Assembly: GCA_014529385.2 (NCBI GenBank)
Contig: CM043963.1
Location: 2,112,001 to 2,176,000, forward strand
From: Adiantum capillus-veneris
Lineage: Eukaryota; Streptophyta; Polypodiopsida; Polypodiales; Pteridaceae
Length of the DNA: 64,000 bases
Direction of reading: 5' to 3'
Positions 20,638 through 30,994 of the stretch are shown here, piece after piece. The notes under the pieces were generated by a model. That model ran no database searches and was not told the DNA's origin. It worked only from the letters and a program-made list of their open reading frames with translations. The stretch's first letter is position 1; the number at the start of each line of letters is the position of its first letter. Position numbers and translations under genes: made by a program.

Positions 20638-21693
20638 TCATACCGTTTGAAATGAGCTTGTCACCCTTTGAAACCAATTGTTCCAGTTGGTAATAGGTGA
20701 GGATTTTTGCCAGTAGTTTTCTATTACCCTAGGTGCCTCGTCAAGTTGCAACGGTGGTAAGGTACTCTCCCAGGATCGAACTTGAAGTGGTTCATTAGGT
20801 GATTCTTGAACACTGGGAGGTGTGGATTCTTTTGTAGCTTCATGGAGGTCCACTACTATAGATGGAGACTGTGTAGAAGCTTTTACCTCTATGGATGTAT
20901 TACATGAGGAGCTAGAATCTTCATGGGACTCCCCCCTTCCTGAGCTAGGTGGAACAAATCGTTCTTTCTTTGGTACCCAGACTAGCTCGGGACTAGGTGT
21001 GTAGCATTCTGTGATTTTTTTCTTTTCACGATCATTGATTCGTTTTGGAGATACGGGATTGGGCTCACTTGGGTCAGGTGATAGGTAAGAGCACAATCTA
21101 CGTTTTGGCACCCAGATTTGATCATTTTCTTGATAGTAGCCTTGGGCTTCCAATAGTCGTTTAGGGATCCATCACAACATTTTCTTACTTTTCTTGGAGC
21201 GAGTGGTACATTTCTTACAAGGCTTCTGTTTTTTAGCACTAGCTATGGTCACTAAAGAAGCTTTAGGGACCCACTTGTATGTTTTCTTCGTTACCTTAGG
21301 ATGAGTCTTGTCGGAAGCGATATGCATTGCTTGTAGCATATTTAAGGGTACACGCATTTCATCCCCCTCAGGTGTTACCCAGGTCGTCCCCCTATTTCCC
21401 CAAGTGTCTATGGTTGATGCTAGGTGGACCCAATCCACATTGTCTGATTCCGTCATACCCGGTAACACATCCATGTAAGGAGAATCTTGGCCAATGTCTG
21501 TATCCTTCTTACAAGTGTAACAATATTGTAGTGGGGCCGAGTGAACTGTGGTGTCAAAGCGATGATCAATAATGGTTTTACTCCCTAAGGGGTGTACCTT
21601 ACCAGTCACCAAATCCACTCTAAGGACAGAGTCTTGGAATTGCAAATAGACATGATTTTTAGACCAATCGTGAACCATTTGTGCTTCCCTCAT
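20638..21693 (-). pseudogene. R4 polyprotein, C-terminal region after protease
   Basis: Frame 21172-21693 continues from the protease (Pro-Phe-Met-Arg-Glu-Ala) through a Cys-Tyr-Thr-Cys-Lys-Lys segment and a Pro-Gly-Met-Thr-Glu-Ser block to a basic tail with Cys-Lys-Lys-Cys. A TGA at about 21172 stands where R2 has a Trp-Arg pair. The frame then continues to 20638 with Trp-Ile-Pro-Lys-Arg, Trp-Val-Pro-Lys and an acidic Ser/Pro-rich end. The region has no RT motif. It may be an accessory nucleic-acid-binding extension of gag, but its function is unknown. Confidence 0.7.
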
Positions 21694-21699
21694 GAATGG

Positions 21700-24620
21700 T
21701 CATCCTAAAATCATTTCATATGACATAAGGTGTTTAGAGAAATCCATTACAATGAACGTATGTCGTACCTTGTGTCCTAGAACTTTGATCTTAAGATCCT
21801 TGAGCATCCCCATAGGTTTGGCTATGGTACCATTTGCCATCTTTACCACAATGTTAGTAACACGGAGGCGGGGTTTTCCCATGGATTCCCAACAATCTTT
21901 TGTAACGATGCTAACTCCCGCACCACCATCAAGAATTCCCTTTATAGTTAATCCCTTGGTAGTGATGGGTAGGGTCGCATTAGACTCGTCGCCTTCAAAA
22001 TACTGCCCTAATTCGTTAATGGGTACCTCGATCATAGACTCGTGTCCATCTAAGTCAAGTGATTGCACATGATTTTCCTCATCAATCATAATCGAGTCAG
22101 GCCTATTTGGTTGCGCAAACTGCGGTAATCCCGTTCGTAGCTCTCCGTTAAGGAATGCGCGAAGTGCAAGGAATAACTCAGGATCTCCATACAGCTTTGC
22201 TATGATCGTGGTTCGGACCTCAGAAGACATGAAGTCCACTAGTTTGGCAACATTCATTGGCGTTTTGCAGGGTGTAGGTCCTTGACTAGGAACTGGTGAG
22301 GATGGAATCTCATATTCCTCAATGGGATCAGGTATTCCTTCGTTAAACATCCTTTCCAACAAGAAGGGTGTATGCTCACTTTCTGATGTTCTGTCCTCAC
22401 TCCCTTCTTGGATGATACTAGATATGGCTAACGGTCTATGGTTCATGTGGGGTGGATGAGCTTGCGTGGGAAACACTGTGTCATGAATTTTGACCTGCAT
22501 GGGTTCTGGTTCTAGTTTCCTTTGAGTCTCCTCCACTAAACCTCTTAGATGTTTCACCTGCTTAATCTCATCTACTGGGTTTGGGTACGTCCCAATCTTC
22601 TTTTTACGATTCTTCCCTTTTTGCCCCTGCGGTTTATCTTGGGGGTCTTGGATTGGATTTGGAAACACTTGTGGTGTTTTCAGAGGCTCTTTATGATTGT
22701 CTCTTATTCGGTTTTCATTTGGTCCCATGTTACGGTTTTCCTTGTCGGTCTTTCCCTTTGTGGTATTGGTTCTAGTCTCCATTGTCTCGACTGAATCTGA
22801 ATCATCCTCGAGGTCATTCATATACACGGGGTCATCTCCTGTTCCTATGTTTGTTTTGGAACTTGGCTTTGAATTTTCCGTATTCTGCGACTTCTTCCTT
22901 CGTGTCTTCTTTTTCTTTGCTTGGATAATTGACGCGGTATCTCTCTCTTCGAGGATATGGCCTGGCCCTTGAAGCATGGACCGTGTAATCGCATAAGCGG
23001 GTGCGACGGGTGGTATTGGCGACGTCACACTAGCAATTTCGACCAAATTCAGGGGTGTGATTTTAGGCGCATTTGGGTTATAGGGGCATTGGGCAATCAA
23101 GTGATCTATGCCACAACGATTACATGTGAGTATTGGCATTGCAGACGTGCTCCCTTGATTCACTTGCATCTGTGCAGCATTCTTTTGCAGCCTAATAGGG
23201 CACTCCGCTACTCGATGTGGTCCACCACACTCGTAGCATTGAAGAGGTGGCCTCCTAGCCTGGGTGTTGATATTTTGACCTCTGGATGCGAGAGCAGCAG
23301 CTTGATAAACCGGCTTGACTTGTCCCCAACAATCTTCCATGTAGTATATAGGACACTCTTCCAATGTATCAAGACCGTAGGCAATACTAGTGTCTATTTT
23401 CTCCTCACAGCCATCTGCATAAGCATTTGATGGCTCGCAACCCACTTGGTTCATAGGGGCGACTCTTGGATGCGGGGGCTGCGGTCCTAGCACAGGAGGT
23501 GGTAGCGGTGTAGCTTGTACAACATTTTGAGATCTAGGGACCATGTGTTGCGGTAGTTGCTCAACAGGTGGAGTAGGCATCAATACAGGAGCTCGAGGTG
23601 CATCCGTCCAGGCTACAGGTGGTCTATTTGCCATCATACGTTTGATCATTAAACAATCCTTAGCTTGGTGACCATACCTACCACATGCGTTGCAAGTTCC
23701 ATTAAATTTTACTCTAAACGTAGGGCACTCACTAGTGCTATGTGGACCTAAGCAAATGGAACACCATTGTTGCTCCCTTCTTGGATACATGTGACTATTT
23801 TGAGGGGGTCGATTATCCTTAAGAGACTCTTGGATTGCCTTGGTGAGGTCTGTCAAGAATGTCTCAAATACCTTTGGCTCATTGGCAATGGGCTTTGCAG
23901 TCATGGGTTCATACTCAATGGCTTGTGAGCTAGTGGATCTCGTGTCAGTAGACACCCTCATGCCTGCTATCATCAAGTTGTCCTCTAGTTGGATTGCATT
24001 GGCAGTGACATCTTCCCAGGTTGGGATACCTCTAATCACTAGTCCATTATAGATTCCTTCATTCCTCAACCCTCGAATGAATCGATCAAGCAGTTGGTTA
24101 TTGTTGAAGCGCTCATTTATAGGGCAGCGAGAGTTTAAGTGCTTTAGACGACTAATGAAGTCCCTTACTGACTCTCCTTCCTTACGTTCGGCCTTCTGCA
24201 GCTGAGATGCTACACCCCAAAGCACACCTTCTCGTATGTACTCCTTTAGAAACAACCTTCGAAGGGTAGGGTAGATTGTTTTCTCGTCCACCCTTAGGGT
24301 CCTATACCAATCTCCAGCCTTTCCACTTAATGTCAAGCTTAAGGCATTGCACTTATGTAGTTCGTTGCGTTCCCCTAAGGAATCACATACTTGTTCAAAC
24401 ACTTCAATGTGTTTCCTAGCATCTTCGTCCCCATTGAATTTTTGCGTGAGTTTGGCAATTTGTACTGCCTTACTTCTAGGCTCTCTATCAGATGCGTGAC
24501 GCATATTTTCCGCGATAGATCGACCTATGGTTTGAGCAAACGCTGCCAAGTCACCTATGTGAGGAGGTAGGGCCGGTGGAGGTACTCTTGGAATCATATG
24601 TGGGAGAGGGACGGGTGCCG
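21700..24620 (-). CDS. R4 gag core, four zinc knuckles and retropepsin-like domain
   Basis: A minus-strand frame of more than 950 codons. In order: Leu-Pro-Pro-His-Ile-Gly-Asp-Leu; a retrotransposon gag core (about 24480-23950) with Gly-Asp-Trp-Tyr-Arg-Thr-Leu and Phe-Ile-Arg-Gly-Leu; Cys-Ser-Ile-Cys-Leu-Gly-Pro-His...Cys and Cys-Asn-Ala-Cys-Gly-Arg-Tyr-Gly-His...Cys (about 23780-23660); Cys-Tyr-Glu-Cys-Gly-Gly-Pro-His...Cys (about 23240); Cys-Asn-Arg-Cys-Gly-Ile-Asp-His...Cys (about 23125); a long Lys/Glu/Pro-rich spacer; and a retropepsin fold with Ile-Leu-Asp-Gly-Gly-Ala near 21940. The second knuckle has classical CX2CX4HX4C spacing; the other three have CX2CX3HX4C. It ends at a TGA inside Ile-Leu-Gly-(stop)-Pro-Phe-Met, where R2 reads Arg. 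Confidence 0.85.
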
Positions 24621-25831
24621 GTCTCGGGTGCCGGTCTTGGCATATGTGTGGATGATGCAGGATATGGAACATAACCGGGCATAGGTCCACTCGGATAAGG
24701 GCTAGGGAGCGGCACTCGAGGAGCATAAGCAAGTGGTACAATTGGAGGTGTGGGGGCCATGTGTGCATAAGGGGCTAGAGGCACATACGGTCGAGGCCCC
24801 ATATTAGGTACTACAACACTAGGTAGTGGCACTGCGCTAACCGTAGATGTCATCGGTACATTCTCTGTTAGGCTTATCCCTGGAGTGAGCACTGTGTTTT
24901 CCTTGATAGAGGGTTGAGCCAAGTTAGGGAAGCTAAAGTTTTCGCTCGGAGGCTCAGATTGCATAGAGACCCCAGGTGAAATGACGTAAGATGGGTCCAT
25001 GGGGCTCATTAGAGGAGTCTCCATTTGTGATAGAGTAGGCTGTTGAGCCTTGCTCGTATCCAGAAATCTCATGCGGCCAGTTGAGAGTATATTTACCCCT
25101 CGGTTTTGCCTTTCTGATTGAATAATGCCATGGATAACATTACAGATCATTTTCTGTTGATCTTCGATGCTCGTGGCACTAGAGGTGGATTGTACAATCT
25201 CTATCCATCCTACATGGTAGGCGTGGCCACAGTGTAGATCCGTCAACACCTCAGTGTGGAGGTCGTATGTCCAATGATCATTAATGAACAATCCTTCTAG
25301 AGTCGACGTGGTAACGGTTTCTTGTGAGGTAGAAGCAATGTTGCTCCCCGTGGTTTTACTTGTCACCAACGGTACTCTAGAGGGAACTTCTGAAGGAGGC
25401 AGCTCAACAGGGCCTTCTTGGTAAGAAGTTGGTAGGATATCCACATGGACACTCTTTGGGGGTGTGGGGTCCACGTGCGATGTGAAAGGAGAGTCCACTT
25501 CCCCACCCCCTTCGTGTGCTTCATTTGCATCAGGTTCCGAGCGAGTAGCTCTACCTAATGTTTCCATGAAACGGCTAAACATACTAGTACTAGGCTGTGG
25601 AGCTTCGGGAGGTGCATGGCCTTCTCTCTCAGTGTTTTGGGTAGGGTATGCTTCCATGATTTCTGAGTCGGAGGAGGAATCACTAGCGGCTATTTTAGGG
25701 TCTTGGGTGGTGCTACCTTGTGTCCCCGCTGAGGGTCTAGAGCTTATCGTGGATGGGCAATGGGTGTCCGTATGAACAGAGGCACTACCAATGTGATCGT
25801 GCTCTAACACCCGCCCAGAGCGTAAGTGCAT
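24621..25831 (-). CDS. R4 gag N-terminal region (proline-rich)
   Basis: Starts at ATG 25831 with Met-His-Leu-Arg-Ser-Gly-Arg, a start typical of plant Ty3/gypsy gag-pol. A Ser/Thr/Glu-rich part and then a Pro-rich part (Pro-Tyr-Val-Pro-Leu-Ala-Pro and similar) follow. The frame shifts at about 24615-24645, where a 13-bp block is directly duplicated. The gag core continues in the next frame, so upstream and downstream were once one ORF. Without the extra 13 bases the two frames are in register. Confidence 0.8.
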
Positions 25832-26799
25832 GTGCTTTTGATACCCTAAGGTGTCGAAAAGCTGCTCTAGGAGGCCTTGTGACTAGTTTTTAGCGTGTTT
25901 TTTGTTTGTTTTTTTGCTAGATTTTTTAGAGCGTGTCGTGGAATGGGCCGTGTGATAGCTCGAAACGAGCGTATCGGTCAGAGGGTCGTGCCGTGCTTTA
26001 CAGCCCTCCGTTTGGTCACTCTATGCCCTCGGAATCCCTAAAACTGTCAATTTCCAGTAGGGAACTAGGCCCAAACTAGAAAGTCTAAGGGTGCAAGTGG
26101 GAAGAGAAAGGAGGAGAGTGGAGGATTTGTCCCACATGCTCTCATTCTCTCTTGAGGGAGTAGGGTATATATATAAGAGTGAGTCTAGTATATATCATAA
26201 GACTGAGGACTGAGGCCTGGGCCTGGGCTTGGGCAAACGATCCCGATCTATCTTTTATACAAACCAACCCGTTCGTTTTAAGAGTCACGTTTTTTATTTT
26301 CGAAAAATTTAGCCGTCCGCTCGCTCGCGTTTTTTATTTCCGAACTTTTATTTTCTTTTTTTTTTTTCCAGAATTTGTTTTTCTTTTTTTTTGGAAGAAC
26401 AAATAAAAAACTTTTTTTTTTTTTGGTGCAGAAAATACAGAAATTGAAAAAACGCAGATATTATGCAGAAAATTGAAAAACGCAGAAATGCAGAAATTGC
26501 AGAAAATTGCAGAAATTGCAGGAAAAAACGTAGAAATTGCAGAAAAAAACGCAAAAAATGCAGAAAATTAAAAAAACGCAGAAATGCAGAAAATTGCAGA
26601 AATTGAAAACGCCGAACTTGAAAATGCAAAAATTGCGGAAATTGAAAAAACGCAGACAATAGCAGAAATTGAAACTTGACAGCACTTGCAGAAAACGCAA
26701 AAAACAGAAATCTCCACACACTCCTTCCCTGCCTTTCCTATGATAGAAATTGCACCAGAAGAAAGCGTAAAGTGCTAACCGAGCTTAGTGTAGGGCATA
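25832..26799 (-). other. R4 leader with a pyrimidine-rich repeat block
   Basis: About 970 bp between gag and the primer-binding site. At about 26410-26720 the plus strand is a run of GCAGAAATT-like units, so the element RNA (minus strand) would be a long U/C-rich tract of TTTCTGC units. A T-rich stretch at 26341-26420 (plus strand) precedes it. The plus and minus open frames here are low-complexity artefacts. The block could be a packaging or structural region, but that is speculative. Confidence 0.75.
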
Positions 26800-26817
26800 T
26801 CCCCGGCAATGGCGCCA
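26800..26817 (-). other. Primer-binding site of R4 (tRNA-Asp-like)
   Basis: On the minus strand TGGCGCCATTGCCGGGGA lies four bases after the LTR end. It differs by one base from the sequence used by many Athila/Tat elements, which is complementary to plant tRNA-Asp. This links R4 to that lineage although it has no pol. Confidence 0.85.
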
Positions 26818-26821
26818 AAAA

Positions 26822-27071
26822 TGTGCGCTCCTTGCCGCACTGTCGAAGCAAGGGACTTGCCAATACACCGTGTGCGAGCCACAAACGGCTCCAAGCACAC
26901 AACAAGCCTAAACTAGCAAGCTCAAGAGAACAAAGGGTGTGTCACTCACCGCTCTACGCTCGCCTTCGTGGTGGATTCCTCGCCGCGATGAAGAAGAAGC
27001 TGCAGTCGTGCCGCGCTCAACCGCTTCGCCGCCGTCGTGCCTTCGTAATGCTCGATCGCACACACACTCTC

Positions 27072-27102
<31 letters not shown>

Positions 27103-27395
27103 AGGAGGTGAAGAAGAAGAAGATGGAGATGGAGCAAGAGCACTCTTCAATTGCACAAATGAGAGAATGAGTAAAAATTAGGTTTAGTTGGCTTTTATAG
27201 GAGCTCACCCCATTCACACTTGGGCGCCCATGCTTAACCAACTAATCCCTTGAATGTCCAAGTTAAAGTGCGCCTCTCATTGGCGATCACTCTACCTTTC
27301 CCTATTGGTCCGACAAGCCCGGTACCTGACTCTACCAAATACATAATACACGTCCGTCGTAGGTGATGGGTGTCCGTGAGCCACGAGGGTTAACA
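26822..27395 (-). repeat. 5' LTR of R4
   Basis: Pairs with 18440-19023. It holds the active-side promoter candidate TATAAAA on the minus strand (27193-27199). Its CT/CA microsatellite (27069-27103) is shorter than in the other LTR. Confidence 0.95.
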
Positions 27396-27836
27396 CATGT
27401 CCACAAAGATAATTTTTCTTCAAGATTTCTAGGATAGGCTTCAGAGGGTTCGGTATCTTACAAAGAATTCAATGATTTGTGTAAATGGAAAAGGAAACAT
27501 GTTTGCAATGTCCAAGGCATACTTCAAGGATGTGAAATACTGGACCCAAATGAAGCAATTTCAAGTATTTTTGAAGAATACTCATTTGTGGATACAATGG
27601 GAGAATTGGATATAGTCATACAATCTAATGATCAAGCTGGCATAAAGATGGTTAAGGTAAACTCTCTTAACATGTATGATTTTATTTTGCAATTCAAAGA
27701 AGAGCTAGATACAGAAGAGATACAAGTGAATACAAAACACAAAACAGTGACAAAGAAGGTCATACCAGTGGCCATTCTCTTGCCAAAAGAGAGTGATACA
27801 GTTATGGAGAAAGAATCTCAGCAACCTATCCTTTGA
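27396..27836 (+). pseudogene. R3 pol linker upstream of RT
   Basis: Continues R3 directly after the R4 target duplication. Frame 27477-27836 reads Cys-Lys-Trp-Lys-Arg-Lys and Ile-Ser-Ser-Ile-Phe-Glu-Glu-Tyr and ends in a stop. It sits between protease and RT and has no catalytic motif I can name. Confidence 0.6.
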
Positions 27837-27906
27837 GATACATGTGGGAACTAAAGATTAGTGATACATATTTTCTAATCAAGAAAAGATAGAATCTTTT
27901 CAAGAA

Positions 27907-28461
27907 ATGTTAAAGAAGCATGGGAAGGGTTTTGCTTTCCAACCAAGTGAGATTGTCTGTGTTGATCGTAGTGTTGTAACTCCCATGATGATATTTACTG
28001 TTCTGCACTTGCCTTGGAATTTATGGCCTATTCCTGTTCTAAAGGCTCATCTTCCTAAGTTGGTTGATTTGCTGAATGACAAGATTAAGATGGGAATTTT
28101 GAATCCCTCTTGTGCTCCTTAGTCTAACAGGTGGTTTATGATTCCAAAGAAGAATGGTACATTGAGACTCATATAGGAAATGTAGTCGGTAAACAAGATA
28201 ACTATCATAAATGTGGGAACAGGTCCAATGGTTGATGATTTTGCACAGCCTTTGGTAGGAAGAGCCATCTATTCAATGGGAGACTTGTATTCAGGCTATG
28301 ATCAGTTTCAACTGGCTATGGAAAGTAGGGATCTAACAACCATGTGTACTCCTTTGGGATTAGTAAGAATGTGTACTTTGCCAAAGGGTGCAACCAATTC
28401 AGTTGCTCACATGATAAATGGGATGAATAAAGTGTTGTGGGGATTTCATTCCTCAAGTTAC
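27907..28461 (+). pseudogene. R3 reverse transcriptase, first part
   Basis: RT fingers and palm across three frames: Pro-Ser-Cys-Ala-Pro (near 28110), Phe-Met-Ile-Pro-Lys-Lys-Asn-Gly-Thr-Leu-Arg (28137-28170), Gly-Asp-Leu-Tyr-Ser-Gly-Tyr-Asp-Gln-Phe (about 28280) and Thr-Pro-Leu-Gly-Leu-Val-Arg (about 28350). Stops at 28120 and about 28175 break it. R5 interrupts it at 28461. Confidence 0.85.
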
Positions 28462-29041
28462 TGTAATGTACCCAGCATTTTTTAATAAAAGTATTTTATT
28501 TTCTTTGCAAATATGTAAGGTTTGTATTTTATTAAATCAAAGAGTATTCTAATGGAACAATCGGATCAAAAATTAAACTTCAGAACTATTAATTATGACC
28601 CTTATTCAATTGAAAACAATGGATTGATAGAAACTTAAGCCTCAAGTCTATTTCTAAAGATAAGAGTTCACTTTGAAGAAGGAGGGAGAAATTTTAGGAA
28701 AGGAGGAGTATTTTTTGGAAAGAAAGAGGAGCGAGTTAAGTTTAGAGTTCTTGTTTTGGAAGCCAAGCTTCTTCCGATATTAGAGAATTGAATTCACGCA
28801 TCGGAATTCGTGTCCAAAAAAAAATAGAAGCCGCGAACGTGAACGAACTTATCTCTCACCCCTCACCTTGGAGAGACAGACACACACTCTCAAAAGCGGA
28901 AGCTCTCTTGCGTTGACGTTGGAGTTACCTTATCTTCCTCAAGCTCTTACCTTCAAGCCATCTCCATCTCCAAGTCTTCTCTACCATCATCGTGTTGCCC
29001 TTTGGATTCTTGAGTTATCTTTCTCTTTTTTCTACTTTGTT

Positions 29042-29188
29042 ATGATGGCCCCGAAGCGAGTGACTCAAACCTCGAAGGACGCTCATGTTGCTCCACCTCC
29101 AAGGAAGGTGCAGAGGAAGGCATCAACTACTCCAAAAATTGCTCAAGCGGAGGTAGTGGTTGCGGAAGAAGTCAAAGCCGTCCAATAA
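29042..29188 (+). pseudogene. LTR-borne gag first exon of R5 (5' copy)
   Basis: ATG ATG GCC CCG AAG CGA starts a 48-codon frame ending TAA. The amino start Met-Ala-Pro-Lys-Arg equals that of R1 at 2454, while the rest has diverged. The 3' LTR copy (from 32845) continues about 40 bases further to CCG|GTAAGA, a strong donor, in phase 0 with the acceptor before gag at 30994. In this 5' copy those bases are deleted, so it could no longer splice. The 3' copy has early in-frame stops. Confidence 0.5.
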
Positions 29189-29310
29189 GACAAACTTATA
29201 ATTCTGCATTGTGATTCATGTTGACCTGAGAAGTCAAGCATAGAGAACCCCTTAAACCATCCAAGAAACATGATTCTATCACAAGAGACAAGCATATTTT
29301 TTCCTATCAA

Positions 29311-29474
29311 AGAATTGTTTGATAAATTAACATTGTTCGCTAAATTGTTATTGCTTGATAAATTGTTATTGTTCAATATGTTTTCATATGAAAGAATTGT
29401 TTGATAAATTAACATTGCTCGCTAAATTGTTATTGCTTGATAAATTGTTATTGTTCAATAAGTTGTTACTGGTT
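29311..29474. repeat. 82-bp tandem duplication in the R5 5' LTR
   Basis: Two nearly identical 82-bp units of AATTGTTTGATAAATT-type sequence. The 3' LTR has a single shortened copy at about 33158-33225, so the duplication arose after insertion or during replication. Confidence 0.85.
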
Positions 29475-29539
29475 GATATGACAGGTTGGTTCATCATGTT
29501 TGAAGAATCATCTAAAGAGAAGAATTGTTGAAAGAATAT

Positions 29540-29735
29540 ATTTTGTTCCTCACGGATAGCGAGATGATTCCGCGGTTAGCGGAGATTAAGTTGAGGTTAT
29601 CGGCTCTCTTTTGTTCCTCGTGGGTAGCAGGATGCTTGGCGGTTAGCAAGATGCATCGCGGGTAGCGAGATGCCTCACATGTAGCGGGATGCCTCGCGGT
29701 TACCAAGATGGGAAGGTTGTGCAATTCGCGGTTAG
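29540..29735. repeat. 19-bp minisatellite in the R5 5' LTR
   Basis: About nine imperfect units of the form GCCTCGCGGGTAGCGAGAT. The 3' LTR carries the matching array at about 33300-33505. It lies in the part of the LTR downstream of the promoter, as the R1 array does. Confidence 0.85.
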
Positions 29736-30469
29736 CGAATAAATCCTTTACAAAGGGCTTTGTTGGTTAGACTGACAAAGTCCGCGGGTACCAGCAACTC
29801 ATGAGAAATTGAAAAAGTTATTTTTGTTGAATTATAGGGTTGTTTTCATTAGGCCTTGTTTATATTGTTTTGGTATTGTTTGAAGGGCTGTATTAAAGAC
29901 TCTGTGTTTGGAATTGATCAAGGAACACTGTTTATATATGTAAAACAGTGCGATAGTAATTAGAAAACAAGAAAAAAAGTGTGAGTATGGGGTGGAAAGT
30001 GGGGGTTGGCTCAGGTTTTCAGTCAAGGATGGGTGGTCTTGATTAGTCGAGAAACTCTCCACTCCCTCTTATTAAGAGAAGTGAAAGCTATGGACCCAAT
30101 TAGTTGGGTACTTTTCACAAGATTACTAATTAAGTTTAGACTAAGTCTCATATCATATTTATGGTTTATGGATGGTGGCCATGCCTCATAAATGTGGAAA
30201 AAGGGGCGTTGTTTATGGATCATAAATATGTCAATGAGATTTTATCTTTTTGTTAGGAAACAACTTTCATTGAATCTTTGATTTATCTACCTGGCCTATG
30301 GTGTATGACCCTTATAATCACGAACACAATGGATAGAGTACTTTCTCTCTTCTGTTGCTCGTATCTCTACTTTGTGGAAACAGAGTAGGGTATCGTCAAC
30401 AAAAAGGGAGATTAAAGGAAGGCCATCTATCAAGTCGTCCCAATCTTCTTGGGGTTGGGGACCTCACAA

Positions 30470-30994
30470 TTGTTATTAGAGTCTAGGTTAAAAAGATTCA
30501 ATTGGCTACTTCAAGCTCTCATGTACATGGTTTCTATACCTATTATCCAACTCATAGAGATATTACATTACGCCGATTAACGTATACCATAGTTATGGTT
30601 GAAACCTCTATCATCTTTTCTCATGGAGAGATCTTTTATAGACTCCTATATGACATTCTGATGACTATGAATAGAAAATTGAGTTGTTTTTCTACAAAAA
30701 AATTGTTTGACTGGTTAAGTCATGTAAGTGAGTTTTTCTAGTGGATTGGATAATCCGTGACTGGTTAAGTCATGTGATTGAGATAAAGATGACTGGTTAA
30801 GTCAAGATTGGTTAATTTATGTGATTGAGTTTTAATGAATCGGATAAGCAATGATTGGTTAAGTCATACGATTGATCTTTTAGTGGACTGGATAAGTCTA
30901 AGTTTGGAAATTACCCTATTGATTTGAGTTATTATAAACATTGATGAACACTCATGGGAATCCTCAAATCACTTCTACGTTGAAAATTTCTCAG
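30470..30994 (+). other. R5 primer site and leader with a short tandem motif
   Basis: The primer site at 30470-30482 reads TTGTTATTAGAGT, a decayed form of the Met-tRNA site of R1. At about 30707-30890 the motif GACTGGTTAAGTCATG recurs about five times with variable spacing. The leader ends in TTTCTCAG (AG at 30993-30994), a good splice acceptor just before the gag frame. No coding region is supported. Confidence 0.7.

Larger units (their letters stand above)
18440..27395 (-). mobile_element. R4, young gag-protease-only LTR retrotransposon
   Basis: 8,956 bp with LTRs of 584 and 574 bp that are almost identical, and a perfect duplication CATGT (18435-18439 and 27396-27400) in R3. Reading on the minus strand: 5' LTR at the right, a tRNA-Asp-like primer site, a long leader, one large gag-protease frame (25831 to 20638) broken by two stops and one frameshift, a 1.6 kb 3' region, a polypurine tract and the 3' LTR. 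No RT, RNase H or integrase is present, so it must move in trans. This is the design described for terminal-repeat elements with a gag domain. The primer site suggests that the helper belongs to the Tat/Athila group (inference). Confidence 0.9.
28462..30468 (+). repeat. 5' LTR of R5
   Basis: Begins TGTAATGTACCC and ends ACCTCACA. Compared with the 3' LTR it lacks about 50 bp around the TATA box (near 28857), lacks about 40 bp including the splice donor after the short ORF (near 29186), and has an 82-bp tandem duplication (29311-29474). It contains a minisatellite of about 19-bp units at about 29540-29735. Confidence 0.92.

Noticed and set aside
26348-26721. Phe-rich minus-strand frames in the R4 leader
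   Set aside because: Low-complexity product of the GCAGAAATT repeat; no start context and no conservation.
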